This document shows, piece after piece, positions 1-9,438 of a stretch of 35,500 bases of DNA. Each line of letters starts with the position of its first letter. Within the stretch, counting starts at the first letter, position 1. Origin of the DNA: Patescibacteria group bacterium (GTDB lineage: Bacteria; Patescibacteriota; Patescibacteriia; SG8-24). The stretch covers positions 1-35,500 of the forward strand of contig JAHJAU010000041.1 of NCBI GenBank assembly GCA_018813785.1, read 5' to 3'. A program made the translations under genes and the position numbers. Below the pieces are notes generated by a model, which was not told where the DNA came from, did no database searches, and saw only the letters and a list, made by a program, of their open reading frames with translations.

Positions 1-476
1 ATTTTTCGGACCCCTTCTAAATCAATCCGTTCTTCGTCACGAGAGACGCCATAGGAAACAAACCGATATAGTTTGCCGGAAAAATTTACCTTACTGCCAT
101 GGGTCAAGTGACCACCATGTGCTAGATCCATAGCCAGAATCGTGTCACCTGGTTCAGCTAAAGCAAAATAGGCTGCCATGTTAGCCTGCGAACCACAATG
201 CGGTTGAACATTGGCATGCTCAGCTCGAAAAAGAGTTTTGGCGCGTTCGATGGCTAAGGTTTCGACGATATCAATATATTTATTGCCGCCATAATAACGC
301 TTGCCCGGATAGCCTTCAGAATATTTATTCGTCAAAACCGTACCCAGAGCTTCCAATACTGACATGGATACGATATTTTCTGAGGCGATCATTTCTAATC
401 CGGTACGCTGTCGGGTCAATTCATTCTCTAGAGCCACCGCGATTTCTGGATCGTTTTGTCGTAAATTATCAAGCAT
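1..476 (-). CDS. glyA: Serine hydroxymethyltransferase, N-terminal part (truncated by window edge)
   Basis: Reverse-strand translation from ATG at 476: [37 protein letters not shown]...[22 protein letters not shown]...[14 protein letters not shown], typical SHMT. Confidence 0.95.
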   Translation of the reverse strand, partial: MLDNLRQNDPEIAVALENELTRQRTGLEMIASENIVSMSVLEALGTVLTNKYSEGYPGKRYYGGNKYIDIVETLAIERAKTLFRAEHANVQPHCGSQANMAAYFALAEPGDTILAMDLAHGGHLTHGSKVNFSGKLYRFVSYGVSRDEERIDLEGVRK

Positions 477-569
477 AATTTATCTGTTTATATGGCCAAG
501 ATTAGCACGGGTCGGGGAATATATAAAGTCAGCAGAAATGAATTGTTATATTGGTGATTTTTATAATCA

Positions 570-595
570 AAACCCCCACCAGATGTGGGGGCGAT
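570..595 (-). terminator. Rho-independent terminator for the 598-891 minus gene
   Basis: CCCCCAC(573-579)/GTGGGGG(585-591) hairpin; T-rich on the minus strand (GTGGGGGTTTTGATTATAAAAAT). Confidence 0.7.
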
Positions 596-597
596 CA

Positions 598-891
598 TTA
601 GCTGAAGAAGCCGACGATGGTTAACAGATGATTACCTTGTCGATCATTGCCTCGTTGTAGAGTCGCACCGATACGGTTATCAACCTGCACAATGAATTCA
701 TCGGGCGTGCTTGGTACCAGAACACGATCATGACCAGTTTTTGAGATCGTCGCCTGAACGATGACTTTTTCTTTGACCTCAACAGCTTCCGAGGTCAGAA
801 TTACCCGTCTAATGTTCGGGTCAGGTGGCAGCCGAGTGACGGTTACTCGAACCGGGTAACCGGTAGAATTAATTACATAGAATTGCCCCAT
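598..891 (-). CDS. Hypothetical small protein (97 aa)
   Basis: ORF with SD (gtgaggaaacATG) and downstream terminator; no family recognised. Confidence 0.7.
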   Translation of the reverse strand: MGQFYVINSTGYPVRVTVTRLPPDPNIRRVILTSEAVEVKEKVIVQATISKTGHDRVLVPSTPDEFIVQVDNRIGATLQRGNDRQGNHLLTIVGFFS

Positions 892-908
892 GTTTCCTCA
901 CTTTAACT

Positions 909-1220
909 TTAGTCCGAACGATCGACTAAGCTACTGTTGTAGAATTTGAAAACCGGACCATCTGGTTTGGCGGTAGTGGGAATACGCAACCAGACCCCAT
1001 CACAGTGACCAACAATAGTGTATTGCAACTGGCCATTATGAATACAAGTTTCGATTTCCGCAGTGGCATTGATTGATAGGCGCTGCAGCGGTCGAATTTC
1101 AAGGAGCGCTTGATCCGGCTCGTTATAAATATGGATTTCTAGCCGCTCTTCTCGCAGCCAGAGGCCGATATAGACAGTTTCATCTGAGCAACAATTTACA
1201 AAATGCAGCAATTTGGTCAT
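909..1220 (-). CDS. Hypothetical small protein (103 aa)
   Basis: ORF with SD (agaggtgaacaATG), 17 nt upstream of the 598-891 ORF on the same strand. Confidence 0.7.
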   Translation of the reverse strand: MTKLLHFVNCCSDETVYIGLWLREERLEIHIYNEPDQALLEIRPLQRLSINATAEIETCIHNGQLQYTIVGHCDGVWLRIPTTAKPDGPVFKFYNSSLVDRSD

Positions 1221-1288
1221 TGTTCACCTCTTTTTTATAAAGAACTTTTTAAGATTATCAGTCCAGACTCCGGCAGACAACTAATTTA

Positions 1289-1333
1289 AAAAGTGCCAGA
1301 CAGTTTTTAGTCTAAAGCCGTCTGGCGTTTTTT
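1289..1333. terminator. Inverted repeat / terminator-like hairpin (member of a recurrent family)
   Basis: aaaaagtGCCAGACagtttttagtctaaagccGTCTGGCgtttttt; stem flanked by A and T runs. Confidence 0.65.
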
Positions 1334-1339
1334 AAGTAA

Positions 1340-1372
1340 AAAGCGCCCGATGCAATGAGTGCATTAGGCGTA
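1340..1372 (-). terminator. Imperfect terminator hairpin downstream of the 1400-2218 gene
   Basis: CGCC-cg-ATGCA atgag TGCAT-ta-GGCG, followed by U-rich sequence on the minus strand. Confidence 0.5.
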
Positions 1373-1399
1373 GATGATTTTGTAGTGATGAGGGCGGCG

Positions 1400-2218
1400 C
1401 TAATTCGCGAGCACCGCCGTCAGGAGGCCGGCAGGCCAGTCGTTGACGAGCCAGTTACAGCCCCAGTCCCACTTGTCGCCGTTCCAGAGGAGGCAGCGCA
1501 CACATAGGCCACCGCCCCGGTCGCGGTAGACAGTACCCCAGAAAAATATGTACTTACCTCGCCACTCCTTGGGAATGAGGTGTGGGTGGGCGAGCAGGTG
1601 ATCGAGGACGTTGGCGTTCAGGATCGGTTGCTGCTGGAGCTCCTGGCGAAGCCGGCGACCCAAAATAATTCGATTACTCTTCTGCTTTTTGGACAGGTAG
1701 AGTTGAACCCGGGTTGGATCCCAGAGCAGTTGACCGTTTGATCGATGTTCTTCAATGATCCAACTTTTTTCGTGTGGAATGAACGGATCCGCGTCCCCGT
1801 TGATGTTCTTGGGGGCGTGTTCCCGCATGGCCTCGTTCCAGTGCTCTGGAGCATGCGTAAGGAGATACCCCAGATCATTAGGCTCAAAACAGCCGGGGGT
1901 ATCCCAGATTCTTCCCCAATGCTTGAGGAATGACTCCGGATCCTCCGGATGAAGCGCCTGGATCTCAGGTGGAAGCCTTTTAATGTCCCAAAAATCACGA
2001 AGTTCGCAGTTGAGACCACCCACCAAGGATTCCTCTCCTAGAGGAGCAAAGAAACGACGAATGGCTCCGTGACCCAGAACATCATAGTCTCTGGGGTTCG
2101 TTCCGAAGACTTCCCGGCCATGAGGAGAGAAGACCTCTCTGTCCGTTAGGAACAACACGCGGCGTCCGTTTGCCGCCTGCTGGTCAAGTACCTCGATCCA
2201 ACTGATAAAGTCACACAT
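1400..2218 (-). CDS. Hypothetical Trp-rich protein (272 aa)
   Basis: Long ORF with SD (gagaggttctagaaATG); C-terminal W-rich segment IFFWGTVYRDRGGGLCVRCLLWNGDKWDWGCNWLVNDW. Confidence 0.8.
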   Translation of the reverse strand: MCDFISWIEVLDQQAANGRRVLFLTDREVFSPHGREVFGTNPRDYDVLGHGAIRRFFAPLGEESLVGGLNCELRDFWDIKRLPPEIQALHPEDPESFLKHWGRIWDTPGCFEPNDLGYLLTHAPEHWNEAMREHAPKNINGDADPFIPHEKSWIIEEHRSNGQLLWDPTRVQLYLSKKQKSNRIILGRRLRQELQQQPILNANVLDHLLAHPHLIPKEWRGKYIFFWGTVYRDRGGGLCVRCLLWNGDKWDWGCNWLVNDWPAGLLTAVLAN

Positions 2219-2355
2219 TTCTAGAACCTCTCATTCAAGTTTAAAAGACCTTTTTTAAATGAGCTAAAGAGCTTGCCACAAGAGAGTATGGGCGTCAAAC
2301 ATTTCGACCCATAACAACCGTCGAATATTTTTGAGTAGAAAATTGTCTGATGCTT

Positions 2356-4023
2356 TTAATTCAATTGTTTTATCATGTACGTTCCCAACAATTCATAGCC
2401 CAGCTTATGATAATAACCTCGGACACCAATACCAGAAATGACCGCCATTTTTTTATAACCAGCCTGCAGGGCGATGCGTTCAGCTTCAGCCATTAACTGT
2501 CGTCCGTAACCGCGATGTTGGGCGGCTTTTGGATCGTCAGTATCGATCGGCACCAAATGACCATAGGTGTGAAGTTCTCGAATGAAAGCGCAATCTTTGA
2601 TTTCCGGCAGTAATTTAAACAATTCAGTTTCAGTCTCATTCAGCGGTTTGTGTTTGGCCTGGCTGGCCGGCAGACGCAGTCGGCAAAAAGCAAAAACCGC
2701 TTCTCGGTTTTCGTCTTCCATAGATAAAAAATATTCTTCACCACCTGCAGCTTCGTAGGTGTCAGTAAAAAATTTTGGCTTGGCGGTTTTTAATAATTCC
2801 AAATGGCGCCCCACCTCACGACACCGCAGACAATTACAACGCAAGCCGCGTTCTTTCATTTCACGCTGAATAACCTGACGCAGTGAAGTTACGATGTTGC
2901 CAGCCTGAATGGACGGAGAGGGGATATCACGAATAATGCGCGATAGCCGACAATAGCGAGGCAGATCAACTTTGGCGGCAATGATGACCTCTTTTAAGGC
3001 CTGATTGTCATACGGAAGATAACGTCCGGCGCGCCACCAATCAGACAATTCCGTGTTAGCGATGACGGTACACGGATAAATTTTTAACATGTCTGGCCGG
3101 AAATCCGGACAGCGAAATAATTCACGCAGTTCATGCAGATCGGATTCTGGTGTTGCCTTCGGTAGCTGTGGCATCAGATGATAATCGGTTTTATAACCTG
3201 CCATCTTTAGCAGTCGGGTAGCCCGGATAACCGCGGCGACTGTATGACCGCGACGACACAACTCCAGTTTGTGATCGTCAATTGTTTGTACACCTAACTC
3301 AATTCGCGTGCACCCCAACTGACGCAAAAGAAAAATTTCCTGTGGAGTGATGTGATCCGGCCGAGTTTCGAGGGTTAGACCGATAATGCGGTACTGAGCG
3401 GATTCGTTAAGTAGTTGAGTCTCAGTTAAATCCTTTGTTGTTTGTGGTTTATCTGTGGCGAAATTATTGCAGGCATCAAAACAACCCTTGATGAATTCTT
3501 GCTGATAATCTTGAGGGTACGCCGACCAAGTTCCGCCCTTTACAATCAGTTCGATTTTATCTGCCGGATGACCGTTGGCCGAAAGAGCGCGCAAACGTCG
3601 CTGGACTTGTCGGTATGGATCAAACTCGCAATCCAGAGCGCGCATGGCCGCAGGTTCATTAGCCAAATAACTTTTAGGCAGGTTGGATTCAGTTGGACAA
3701 TAAATACACCGTCCCGGACAGGGATATGGTTTGGTTAATACCGTCACCACCGCCACGCCAGACAATGATCTAATTCGTGACTTTAATAGATAAGATTCCA
3801 GGCGCGGATTAATTAAAGAAGCATCGTTTGCGATTAATAAACGATAAGCCGTCAACAAATCTCGTATTGGTGGCATGGGTTGGCCAGCCGCGGCAGCTAT
3901 TTTTCGAACCAAGCAAAAGAAATCGTCGCGACAATTAATCGTACTTTTTAAGGCGGCTTTGATAACCAGTGCGGCCACAGTTTCTTCTGATTTTTCTAAG
4001 TGATTAGCTCTCATGATTTTCAT
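2356..4023 (-). CDS. elp3: Elongator protein 3-like radical SAM / GNAT tRNA U34 carboxymethyltransferase
   Basis: Radical-SAM CPGRCIYCPTESNLPKSYLANEPAAMRA, GGTWSAYPQDYQQEFIKGCFDACN, GLTLETRPDHI; C-terminal GNAT HRGYGRQLMAEAERIALQAGYKKMAVISGIGVRGYYHKLGYELLGTYMIK. Confidence 0.95.
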   Translation of the reverse strand: MKIMRANHLEKSEETVAALVIKAALKSTINCRDDFFCLVRKIAAAAGQPMPPIRDLLTAYRLLIANDASLINPRLESYLLKSRIRSLSGVAVVTVLTKPYPCPGRCIYCPTESNLPKSYLANEPAAMRALDCEFDPYRQVQRRLRALSANGHPADKIELIVKGGTWSAYPQDYQQEFIKGCFDACNNFATDKPQTTKDLTETQLLNESAQYRIIGLTLETRPDHITPQEIFLLRQLGCTRIELGVQTIDDHKLELCRRGHTVAAVIRATRLLKMAGYKTDYHLMPQLPKATPESDLHELRELFRCPDFRPDMLKIYPCTVIANTELSDWWRAGRYLPYDNQALKEVIIAAKVDLPRYCRLSRIIRDIPSPSIQAGNIVTSLRQVIQREMKERGLRCNCLRCREVGRHLELLKTAKPKFFTDTYEAAGGEEYFLSMEDENREAVFAFCRLRLPASQAKHKPLNETETELFKLLPEIKDCAFIRELHTYGHLVPIDTDDPKAAQHRGYGRQLMAEAERIALQAGYKKMAVISGIGVRGYYHKLGYELLGTYMIKQLN

Positions 4024-4153
4024 TGAAATGAGCAGTCAAGATAGCATGAATAGAGTTGCTGGTAAAGGTTTTTGGGCTGTAGTCAGAGCTTGACCTCAGC
4101 TTAAAAATATGTTTTAAATAATTAGTTCTTTTCAGAAAGAGGGAGGAGGAAAG

Positions 4154-5155
4154 ATGAGCGTTGATTCAGATCATCTGGGGCGCAAATTGCGAGTTGCTTT
4201 CACCAATGCTCTTCAAACTATGTTGAAGCATTGGCAAGAAACCGATGGAAAGGACGGTCAGACTTATCAATCGTGTTTGACTGCTTTCTGGGGTTTTTGT
4301 GAACAGGTCGCCCGTCAACAGGACTTGGCCTATCCACTCGCGGCTAATATCATTGCCGAAAAGCTGTTGGTGACCGGAGTACCTCGAGAACTTCGTTCCG
4401 TTATTTTGACTGCGTTGGCTTGTTGGCCATTCGAGTCGCATGGTAGTCGAGGCGCGGTTCTCAGCGGTCGGCATGTTGCCCACTTTGGGCGAGTGCTCAA
4501 TCGCACTGCAGAACATTGTGCTTGCTACTACACCGAGTGGTTCGTGGATATGGGTAACGGGATCCCGCTGGTCAGGAATGATTCCGAATCAGTTGGTGAT
4601 TATCACGATTGGTTGCTGGCTCCACAATCCACTCGCATGATGCGCGGTATTCTGTTCGCGTCGAAGCTACAAACCGGGCGTTTGGATTTGTTTTGGACAT
4701 TGGCCGCCGCCGATGAGCGCTTCCCGGAGCGGATCTTTACTGATCCTGGGGATTACGAGCGGCGATCGTGCTATATGACCCCGACGCAGATGGCTCAACT
4801 GGCGACATTTTTCGCTTACGCTCCAGAAGAGGCAGTACGTCGTTTTGCTGCTGCTTTTCATCAGCAGGTGATGAGTATGCAGTTGATCATCTATGCCGGC
4901 ATCCTATTGTCTGGTGGGGTAGCGGCCGAAGTGGCAGTTTGTGATCCTGAAGCCAGTAACGTGCTACAACTTTTCAGTGGAGTGATGGTCAATACCAAGT
5001 TTCTCACTCAACGGGATATTAGGTACCATAAGGAGATCGAGGTCACAGCTGACAAGCGACAGGCTCTGCTGTGTACTATTCGCGCCCTTATTCAGGATGC
5101 CGGACGACGACAACTGGTTAGGGAAATCTTCGTCGGTGATGAGGGTGGTGAGTAA
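4154..5155 (+). CDS. Hypothetical protein (333 aa)
   Basis: Long ORF with very strong SD (gagggaggaggaaagATG) and a terminator directly after; no recognisable domain. Confidence 0.8.
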   Translation: MSVDSDHLGRKLRVAFTNALQTMLKHWQETDGKDGQTYQSCLTAFWGFCEQVARQQDLAYPLAANIIAEKLLVTGVPRELRSVILTALACWPFESHGSRGAVLSGRHVAHFGRVLNRTAEHCACYYTEWFVDMGNGIPLVRNDSESVGDYHDWLLAPQSTRMMRGILFASKLQTGRLDLFWTLAAADERFPERIFTDPGDYERRSCYMTPTQMAQLATFFAYAPEEAVRRFAAAFHQQVMSMQLIIYAGILLSGGVAAEVAVCDPEASNVLQLFSGVMVNTKFLTQRDIRYHKEIEVTADKRQALLCTIRALIQDAGRRQLVREIFVGDEGGE

Positions 5156-5174
5156 TCCCACACTCGATTTGTTT

Positions 5175-5198
5175 AGAGGTCTAACGACCTCTTTTTGT
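5175..5198 (+). terminator. Rho-independent terminator
   Basis: AGAGGTC taac GACCTCT followed by TTTTT. Confidence 0.85.
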
Positions 5199-5290
5199 TT
5201 ATCGGGATTTTTAGTGAGAGTTTTTTGTGTAGAGGGCTATTGACGATAGGTAAATATTACTAATCAGTAGACAACAACTCACTCAATTTT

Positions 5291-5319
5291 TTGCCCCTCC
5301 GCCCTAACCATGTCATAAT
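5291..5319 (+). promoter_or_regulatory. Putative promoter for murC (near-leaderless)
   Basis: TTGCCC-N17-CATAAT; -10 ends 8 nt before ATG 5328. Confidence 0.45.
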
Positions 5320-5327
5320 CTTGCCGT

Positions 5328-6743
5328 ATGAACATGTTAGCCGGTGTTAAAAAAGCACATCTAATAGGTATTGGCGGAATTGGTGTTTCGGCTGTCGCTA
5401 AGTTATTGTGGCACGCCGGAATAAAAGTCAGTGGTTCAGATGCAGTGGCCAGCGGGATCACCAGTGAGTTGATTAAGCGAGGGATGGAAATCAGTATTGG
5501 ACCAGCAGCCGGACAATTACCGGATGAGGTTGATTTAGTGGTGCGATCCAGTGCCGTGCCGGACGATGATCCAGAGTTGCTGGCCGCGCGCGAACGAGGT
5601 GTGCGTAATTTAACCTACTTTGAGTTTTTGGGTCAGTACGCGGCTGAGCGGCGCGTGGTGGCGGTAGCTGGCACACACGGCAAAAGCACGACAACCGCTA
5701 TGCTCGGGCAGATCCTCATCGAGGCGGGTTTTGATCCAACTGTCATTGTCGGTTCCAAAGTGCCCATCTTTCCAGATGGAAATATTCGACTGGGTAACAG
5801 TGATTTATTCGTGATTGAATCCTGCGAACACGAGGCTCATCTGCTGGAGTTCAAGCCACAGGCCGCTATCGTCACTAACATCGAGGCTGATCATTTGGAT
5901 TTTTATCGCGACTTGGATCACATTAAACAAACGTTTCGACAGTTCGTGAGTCAGCTGACCCCGACCGGTTTACTGGTGGTCAATTTCGATGACCAAACTG
6001 GAGCCGGTGAACTTAAAGCCTCAGGCCGAACCGTGTCTTTTGGTTTCAATTCGGGGGCAGATTACAGCATAAAAAATCTACAAGTAGAAATAGGCCGTCA
6101 GAAGTTTGAATTATGGCGGGGAGAAAAATCGTTCGGAGCGTTCGAATTATCTGTGCCTGGACGATTTAACATAGCTAATGCTGTTGCCGCTGCGACCCTG
6201 GCCATTGAGTTGGGAGTATCGTCTGAAGTCATTCGTTCCGTGCTGTCCTCATATCAGGGAATTTGGCGACGATTTGAGATTGTCGGTCAGCGGTCAGGGG
6301 TAACGGTGATTTCTGACTACGGTCACCATCCAACTGCCGTGGCCGCCACTCTGGCTGCGGCACGCGAGTTTTATCAAGATCAGCAGATTATTTTGGTATT
6401 TCAACCACATCAGCGGCATCGAACCCGGAAATTATTTGCTAAGTTTGTGGAATCATTCGATCAGGCAGATGCAGTTATCTTGCCCGAGATATATGATGTA
6501 AAGGGACGAGAACAGACAGCGGACGACGACATCAGCTCACGTCAGTTGGTAACAGTTGTTCTGGTACGCGATCAACAACGCGATAGAAAGCGATCCATCG
6601 AATATGCCGCCGACTTGGCTGACGCTTTCACTATTTTACAATCATTTTTATCACCAGATTCCGTTGTGCTGATTATGGGCGCCGGTGACGTCGATCAGCT
6701 GGCGCGTCGTTTGGTTTCTCCCTCAATCAATTTTTCGATCTAA
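5328..6743 (+). CDS. murC: UDP-N-acetylmuramate--L-alanine ligase
   Basis: HLIGIGGIGVSAVAKLLWHAGIKVSGSD, VAGTHGKSTTTAM, FQPHQRHRTRKLF, ISDYGHHPTAV: MurC signatures. Confidence 0.97.
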   Translation: MNMLAGVKKAHLIGIGGIGVSAVAKLLWHAGIKVSGSDAVASGITSELIKRGMEISIGPAAGQLPDEVDLVVRSSAVPDDDPELLAARERGVRNLTYFEFLGQYAAERRVVAVAGTHGKSTTTAMLGQILIEAGFDPTVIVGSKVPIFPDGNIRLGNSDLFVIESCEHEAHLLEFKPQAAIVTNIEADHLDFYRDLDHIKQTFRQFVSQLTPTGLLVVNFDDQTGAGELKASGRTVSFGFNSGADYSIKNLQVEIGRQKFELWRGEKSFGAFELSVPGRFNIANAVAAATLAIELGVSSEVIRSVLSSYQGIWRRFEIVGQRSGVTVISDYGHHPTAVAATLAAAREFYQDQQIILVFQPHQRHRTRKLFAKFVESFDQADAVILPEIYDVKGREQTADDDISSRQLVTVVLVRDQQRDRKRSIEYAADLADAFTILQSFLSPDSVVLIMGAGDVDQLARRLVSPSINFSI

Positions 6744-6747
6744 TAAT

Positions 6748-7728
6748 ATGCTTTCCGAATTGCAACAACTTATTTCTTCAGCCGTAAAAGAAAATGAGCC
6801 GTTAGCCGGACATACCACTTATCGTATTGGTGGATCGGCTGATTATTTTTTTGCAGCTACAACCAGTGACGAGGCGATTAAAGCACTCCATGTTGCCAAG
6901 GAACTGGGGTTATCCTATTTCATACTAGGCGGTGGTTCTAACGTGCTAGTTTCAGACGAAGGGTTTCATGGTTTGCTGATAAAAATGGCCAACCGAGGGA
7001 TTGAGTTTGCTGGAACTAAGATTAAGATTGAGGCCGGCACACCCACGGCGTTAGTAGCCTTAAAGAGTGTCGAAGCTGGGTTAACTGGTTTTGAGTGGGC
7101 AGTTGGCTTGCCCGGCACTATCGGCGGAGCAATTCGTGGCAATGCCGGAATGTTTGGTGGGGATACCGGACAGGTAATTGAAACCGTCCGTTGCATCCGC
7201 AATGGCGAACCAGAACAACTCACTCACGAACAATGTGCTTTCGGTTATCGTGATAGTTTGTTCAAGCATCAATCAGGTTGCGTTATTTTGTCAGCGGTGC
7301 TGGCGCTCGAAACAGCCAGTGATTTGGCGGCCAGTCAGCAGCAATTGCAGGCTATTTTAGCCCACAAAAAAGATCAGCAACCAATTGAATATCCAACAGC
7401 TGGTTGTATTTTTAAAAACTGGCTACCAAGCGAGCCAGAGGACTTGATCAGTATACGGCAGTCATTGGATTTGGATTCAGGTGAAGAAATTCCGGTTACG
7501 CCTAACGGAACAGTGCCAGCCGGTTGGATCATTGATCGCGCCCAGCTCAAGGGTACTAAGGTTGGTGGAGCAATGATTTCAGAGAAACACGCTAATTTTT
7601 TCATCAATTCGTCTGGTGCCAGTGCGAGTGACGTTATCGGGCTTATCGCTGTGGTTAAGACTCGCGTTCGTAATATAACGCGCAGTGTAATTCATCTGCA
7701 GGAGGAAATTGAATATCTTGGTTTTTGA
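6748..7728 (+). CDS. murB: UDP-N-acetylenolpyruvoylglucosamine reductase
   Basis: HTTYRIGGSADYFF, LGGGSNVLVSDEGFHGLLI, GLPGTIGGAIRGNAGMFGGD, GYRDSLFK, AGWIIDRAQLKGTKVGGAMISEKHANFFIN; ATG 5 nt after the murC stop. Confidence 0.97.
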   Translation: MLSELQQLISSAVKENEPLAGHTTYRIGGSADYFFAATTSDEAIKALHVAKELGLSYFILGGGSNVLVSDEGFHGLLIKMANRGIEFAGTKIKIEAGTPTALVALKSVEAGLTGFEWAVGLPGTIGGAIRGNAGMFGGDTGQVIETVRCIRNGEPEQLTHEQCAFGYRDSLFKHQSGCVILSAVLALETASDLAASQQQLQAILAHKKDQQPIEYPTAGCIFKNWLPSEPEDLISIRQSLDLDSGEEIPVTPNGTVPAGWIIDRAQLKGTKVGGAMISEKHANFFINSSGASASDVIGLIAVVKTRVRNITRSVIHLQEEIEYLGF

Positions 7729-7745
7729 AATTGTCAGGCAAAAAT

Positions 7746-8360
7746 ATGAATGATAAAAGTTCGACTCTTATCGGTCAGGCTTACGACAAAATTGCCGGAC
7801 TGTATGTGGCCGAGGCCTACGTCGAAGACCCCAGTCAGGAAAGCCGAAATCGATTTATTTCTTTATTACCCGAACACGGCCGAGTTTTAGATATTGGTTG
7901 TGGCGGCGGTCAAGATAGCGCCGGCTTCGAGATAGCTCAGTTGGTGGTCTATGGCGTTGATCCATCAGAGCGCATGATTGAGCTGGCTACGACCTTGGTG
8001 CCTTCGGGTCATTTTCAAGTAGCTGGTTTTTTGACAGCCGAGCTAGAAGCCGAAAGTTTTGATGGTGTGTGGTGCAGTCGAGTTTTTCATCACGTGCCCA
8101 TGGCTGAGCAGAATGAGTTTGTTCAGCGAATGAACTTGATGCTTAAACCGGGCGGTTGGCTTTATTTGTCAGTTCAGCTGAATGAAGATGAAACCGATGA
8201 AGAGACCTGGGATGTTGAAAGCGGCGGTACCAAATCTTTAATTAAAACCCTGGGTCATCGTTCTTGGCCAGCCATTTTAAAAGACAACGGTTTTGAGGTT
8301 ACTGATATTCGCAAATATAGTACCGATGGCTGGGTAGAAGCTTATGCCATTAAACGTTAA
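7746..8360 (+). CDS. Class I SAM-dependent methyltransferase
   Basis: VLDIGCGGGQDS motif I, VDPSERMIELA, FDGVWCSRVFHHVPMAEQNEFVQRMNLMLKPGGWLYLSV. Confidence 0.88.
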   Translation: MNDKSSTLIGQAYDKIAGLYVAEAYVEDPSQESRNRFISLLPEHGRVLDIGCGGGQDSAGFEIAQLVVYGVDPSERMIELATTLVPSGHFQVAGFLTAELEAESFDGVWCSRVFHHVPMAEQNEFVQRMNLMLKPGGWLYLSVQLNEDETDEETWDVESGGTKSLIKTLGHRSWPAILKDNGFEVTDIRKYSTDGWVEAYAIKR

Positions 8361-8424
8361 AAGAATTTGATTGCTTCATCTTTCTATTATTTCAATCTCT
8401 CAGATAATTAATATCTTTCACGTT

Positions 8425-9375
8425 ATGGATAATGAGAGTCAAAATAATTACCGAAGAAATTGGCGCTGGTTTTATTTAAAATGGCAATTCTTTTTGTTGT
8501 TAGCGATTGGTGGAGCGGTAATTTGGTGGTTGAACTACGGTAATATATGTCGACTGCCAATTAATTATCGTTTGGGGCAAGTGGATGCCAGATTTGGCTT
8601 AACGAGAGCTGAAATAATGCCCGCACTCGAACAAGCTGAACAGTGGTGGGAAAGCAGCCTCGGTGCTGATTTATTTGAATATGATACGGGGGTTGAATAT
8701 GCCCTGACTATAAATTTTGTTTTTGATGAGCGCCAGCGAGCTACGCAAGAATTACGATTAATTCAGTCTCAAAAGCTGGCGCTGGAAGATGAGATTGAAA
8801 ATATCGTCGGTGAGTATCGTGACCTGCGAGCTTTATATGATCAACGCGAAGTCGCGGTTCTGGAGTTACAGACGATTTATAATGATCAGTTAGAACAATT
8901 CAAGCAATTGGTACAGGTTTGGAACAAGCGTGGTGGGGCACCGCATGTTGTTTATGACGAGCTACAGAAAGAGCAGGCTGAATTAGATGAATTTGTTATT
9001 CAAATCAACTCATTTATTGCTCAACAAAATGAACTGGCAACACGCATTAATCAGTTGGCCGACACAGAAAGTGAGACCGTGCAAATTTTTAATGAAGGAG
9101 TGCGTGAATTTAACGAGAATTATGTTGTTCGAGAAAATTATGAAGAAGAGCAGGGTATTTATGGGTTAGATACCATCAATGTTTATCAGTTTGATGATCA
9201 ATCAGATTTGATATCGTTGTTAGCTCATGAGCTGGGTCATGCCCTGGGTTTGGATCACTCCGATGATCCGCAAAGTGTGATGTATCCAAAAAAGAACGAA
9301 CGACAAGTGATTGGCGAGACGCGCATTTCCAGTCAGTCCATGCAAGTTTTAAAGAAAAGATGCAATTTAAAGTGA
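8425..9375 (+). CDS. Predicted membrane-anchored matrixin-like (M10) zinc metallopeptidase with coiled-coil region
   Basis: HELGHALGLDHSDDPQSVMYP (HExxHxxGxxH plus Met-turn); N-terminal TM FFLLLAIGGAVIWWL; central Q/E/L-rich segment. Start could be 8371. Confidence 0.85.
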   Translation: MDNESQNNYRRNWRWFYLKWQFFLLLAIGGAVIWWLNYGNICRLPINYRLGQVDARFGLTRAEIMPALEQAEQWWESSLGADLFEYDTGVEYALTINFVFDERQRATQELRLIQSQKLALEDEIENIVGEYRDLRALYDQREVAVLELQTIYNDQLEQFKQLVQVWNKRGGAPHVVYDELQKEQAELDEFVIQINSFIAQQNELATRINQLADTESETVQIFNEGVREFNENYVVRENYEEEQGIYGLDTINVYQFDDQSDLISLLAHELGHALGLDHSDDPQSVMYPKKNERQVIGETRISSQSMQVLKKRCNLK

Positions 9376-9438
9376 TCATTAGGCGGTCGTTTTCTTTGGT
9401 AGAAATATAATTTGTTTAGTTATTTAATTGAAACTAAT

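Noticed and set aside
1318-1328. GCCGTCTGGC resembling the Neisseria DNA uptake sequence GCCGTCTGAA
   Set aside because: Only 8 of 10 matches, single occurrence in this exact form; treated as part of the local inverted-repeat family, not as a real Neisseria-type DUS.
1618-2019. Alternative ORFs (1618-2019 minus, 1745-1933 and 1755-1952 plus) overlapping 1400-2218
   Set aside because: Shadow ORFs within a longer SD-led ORF; no independent start signals or recognisable domains.
3442-3738. 98-aa plus-strand ORF inside elp3
   Set aside because: Antisense to a conserved elp3 coding region; no SD or family resemblance.
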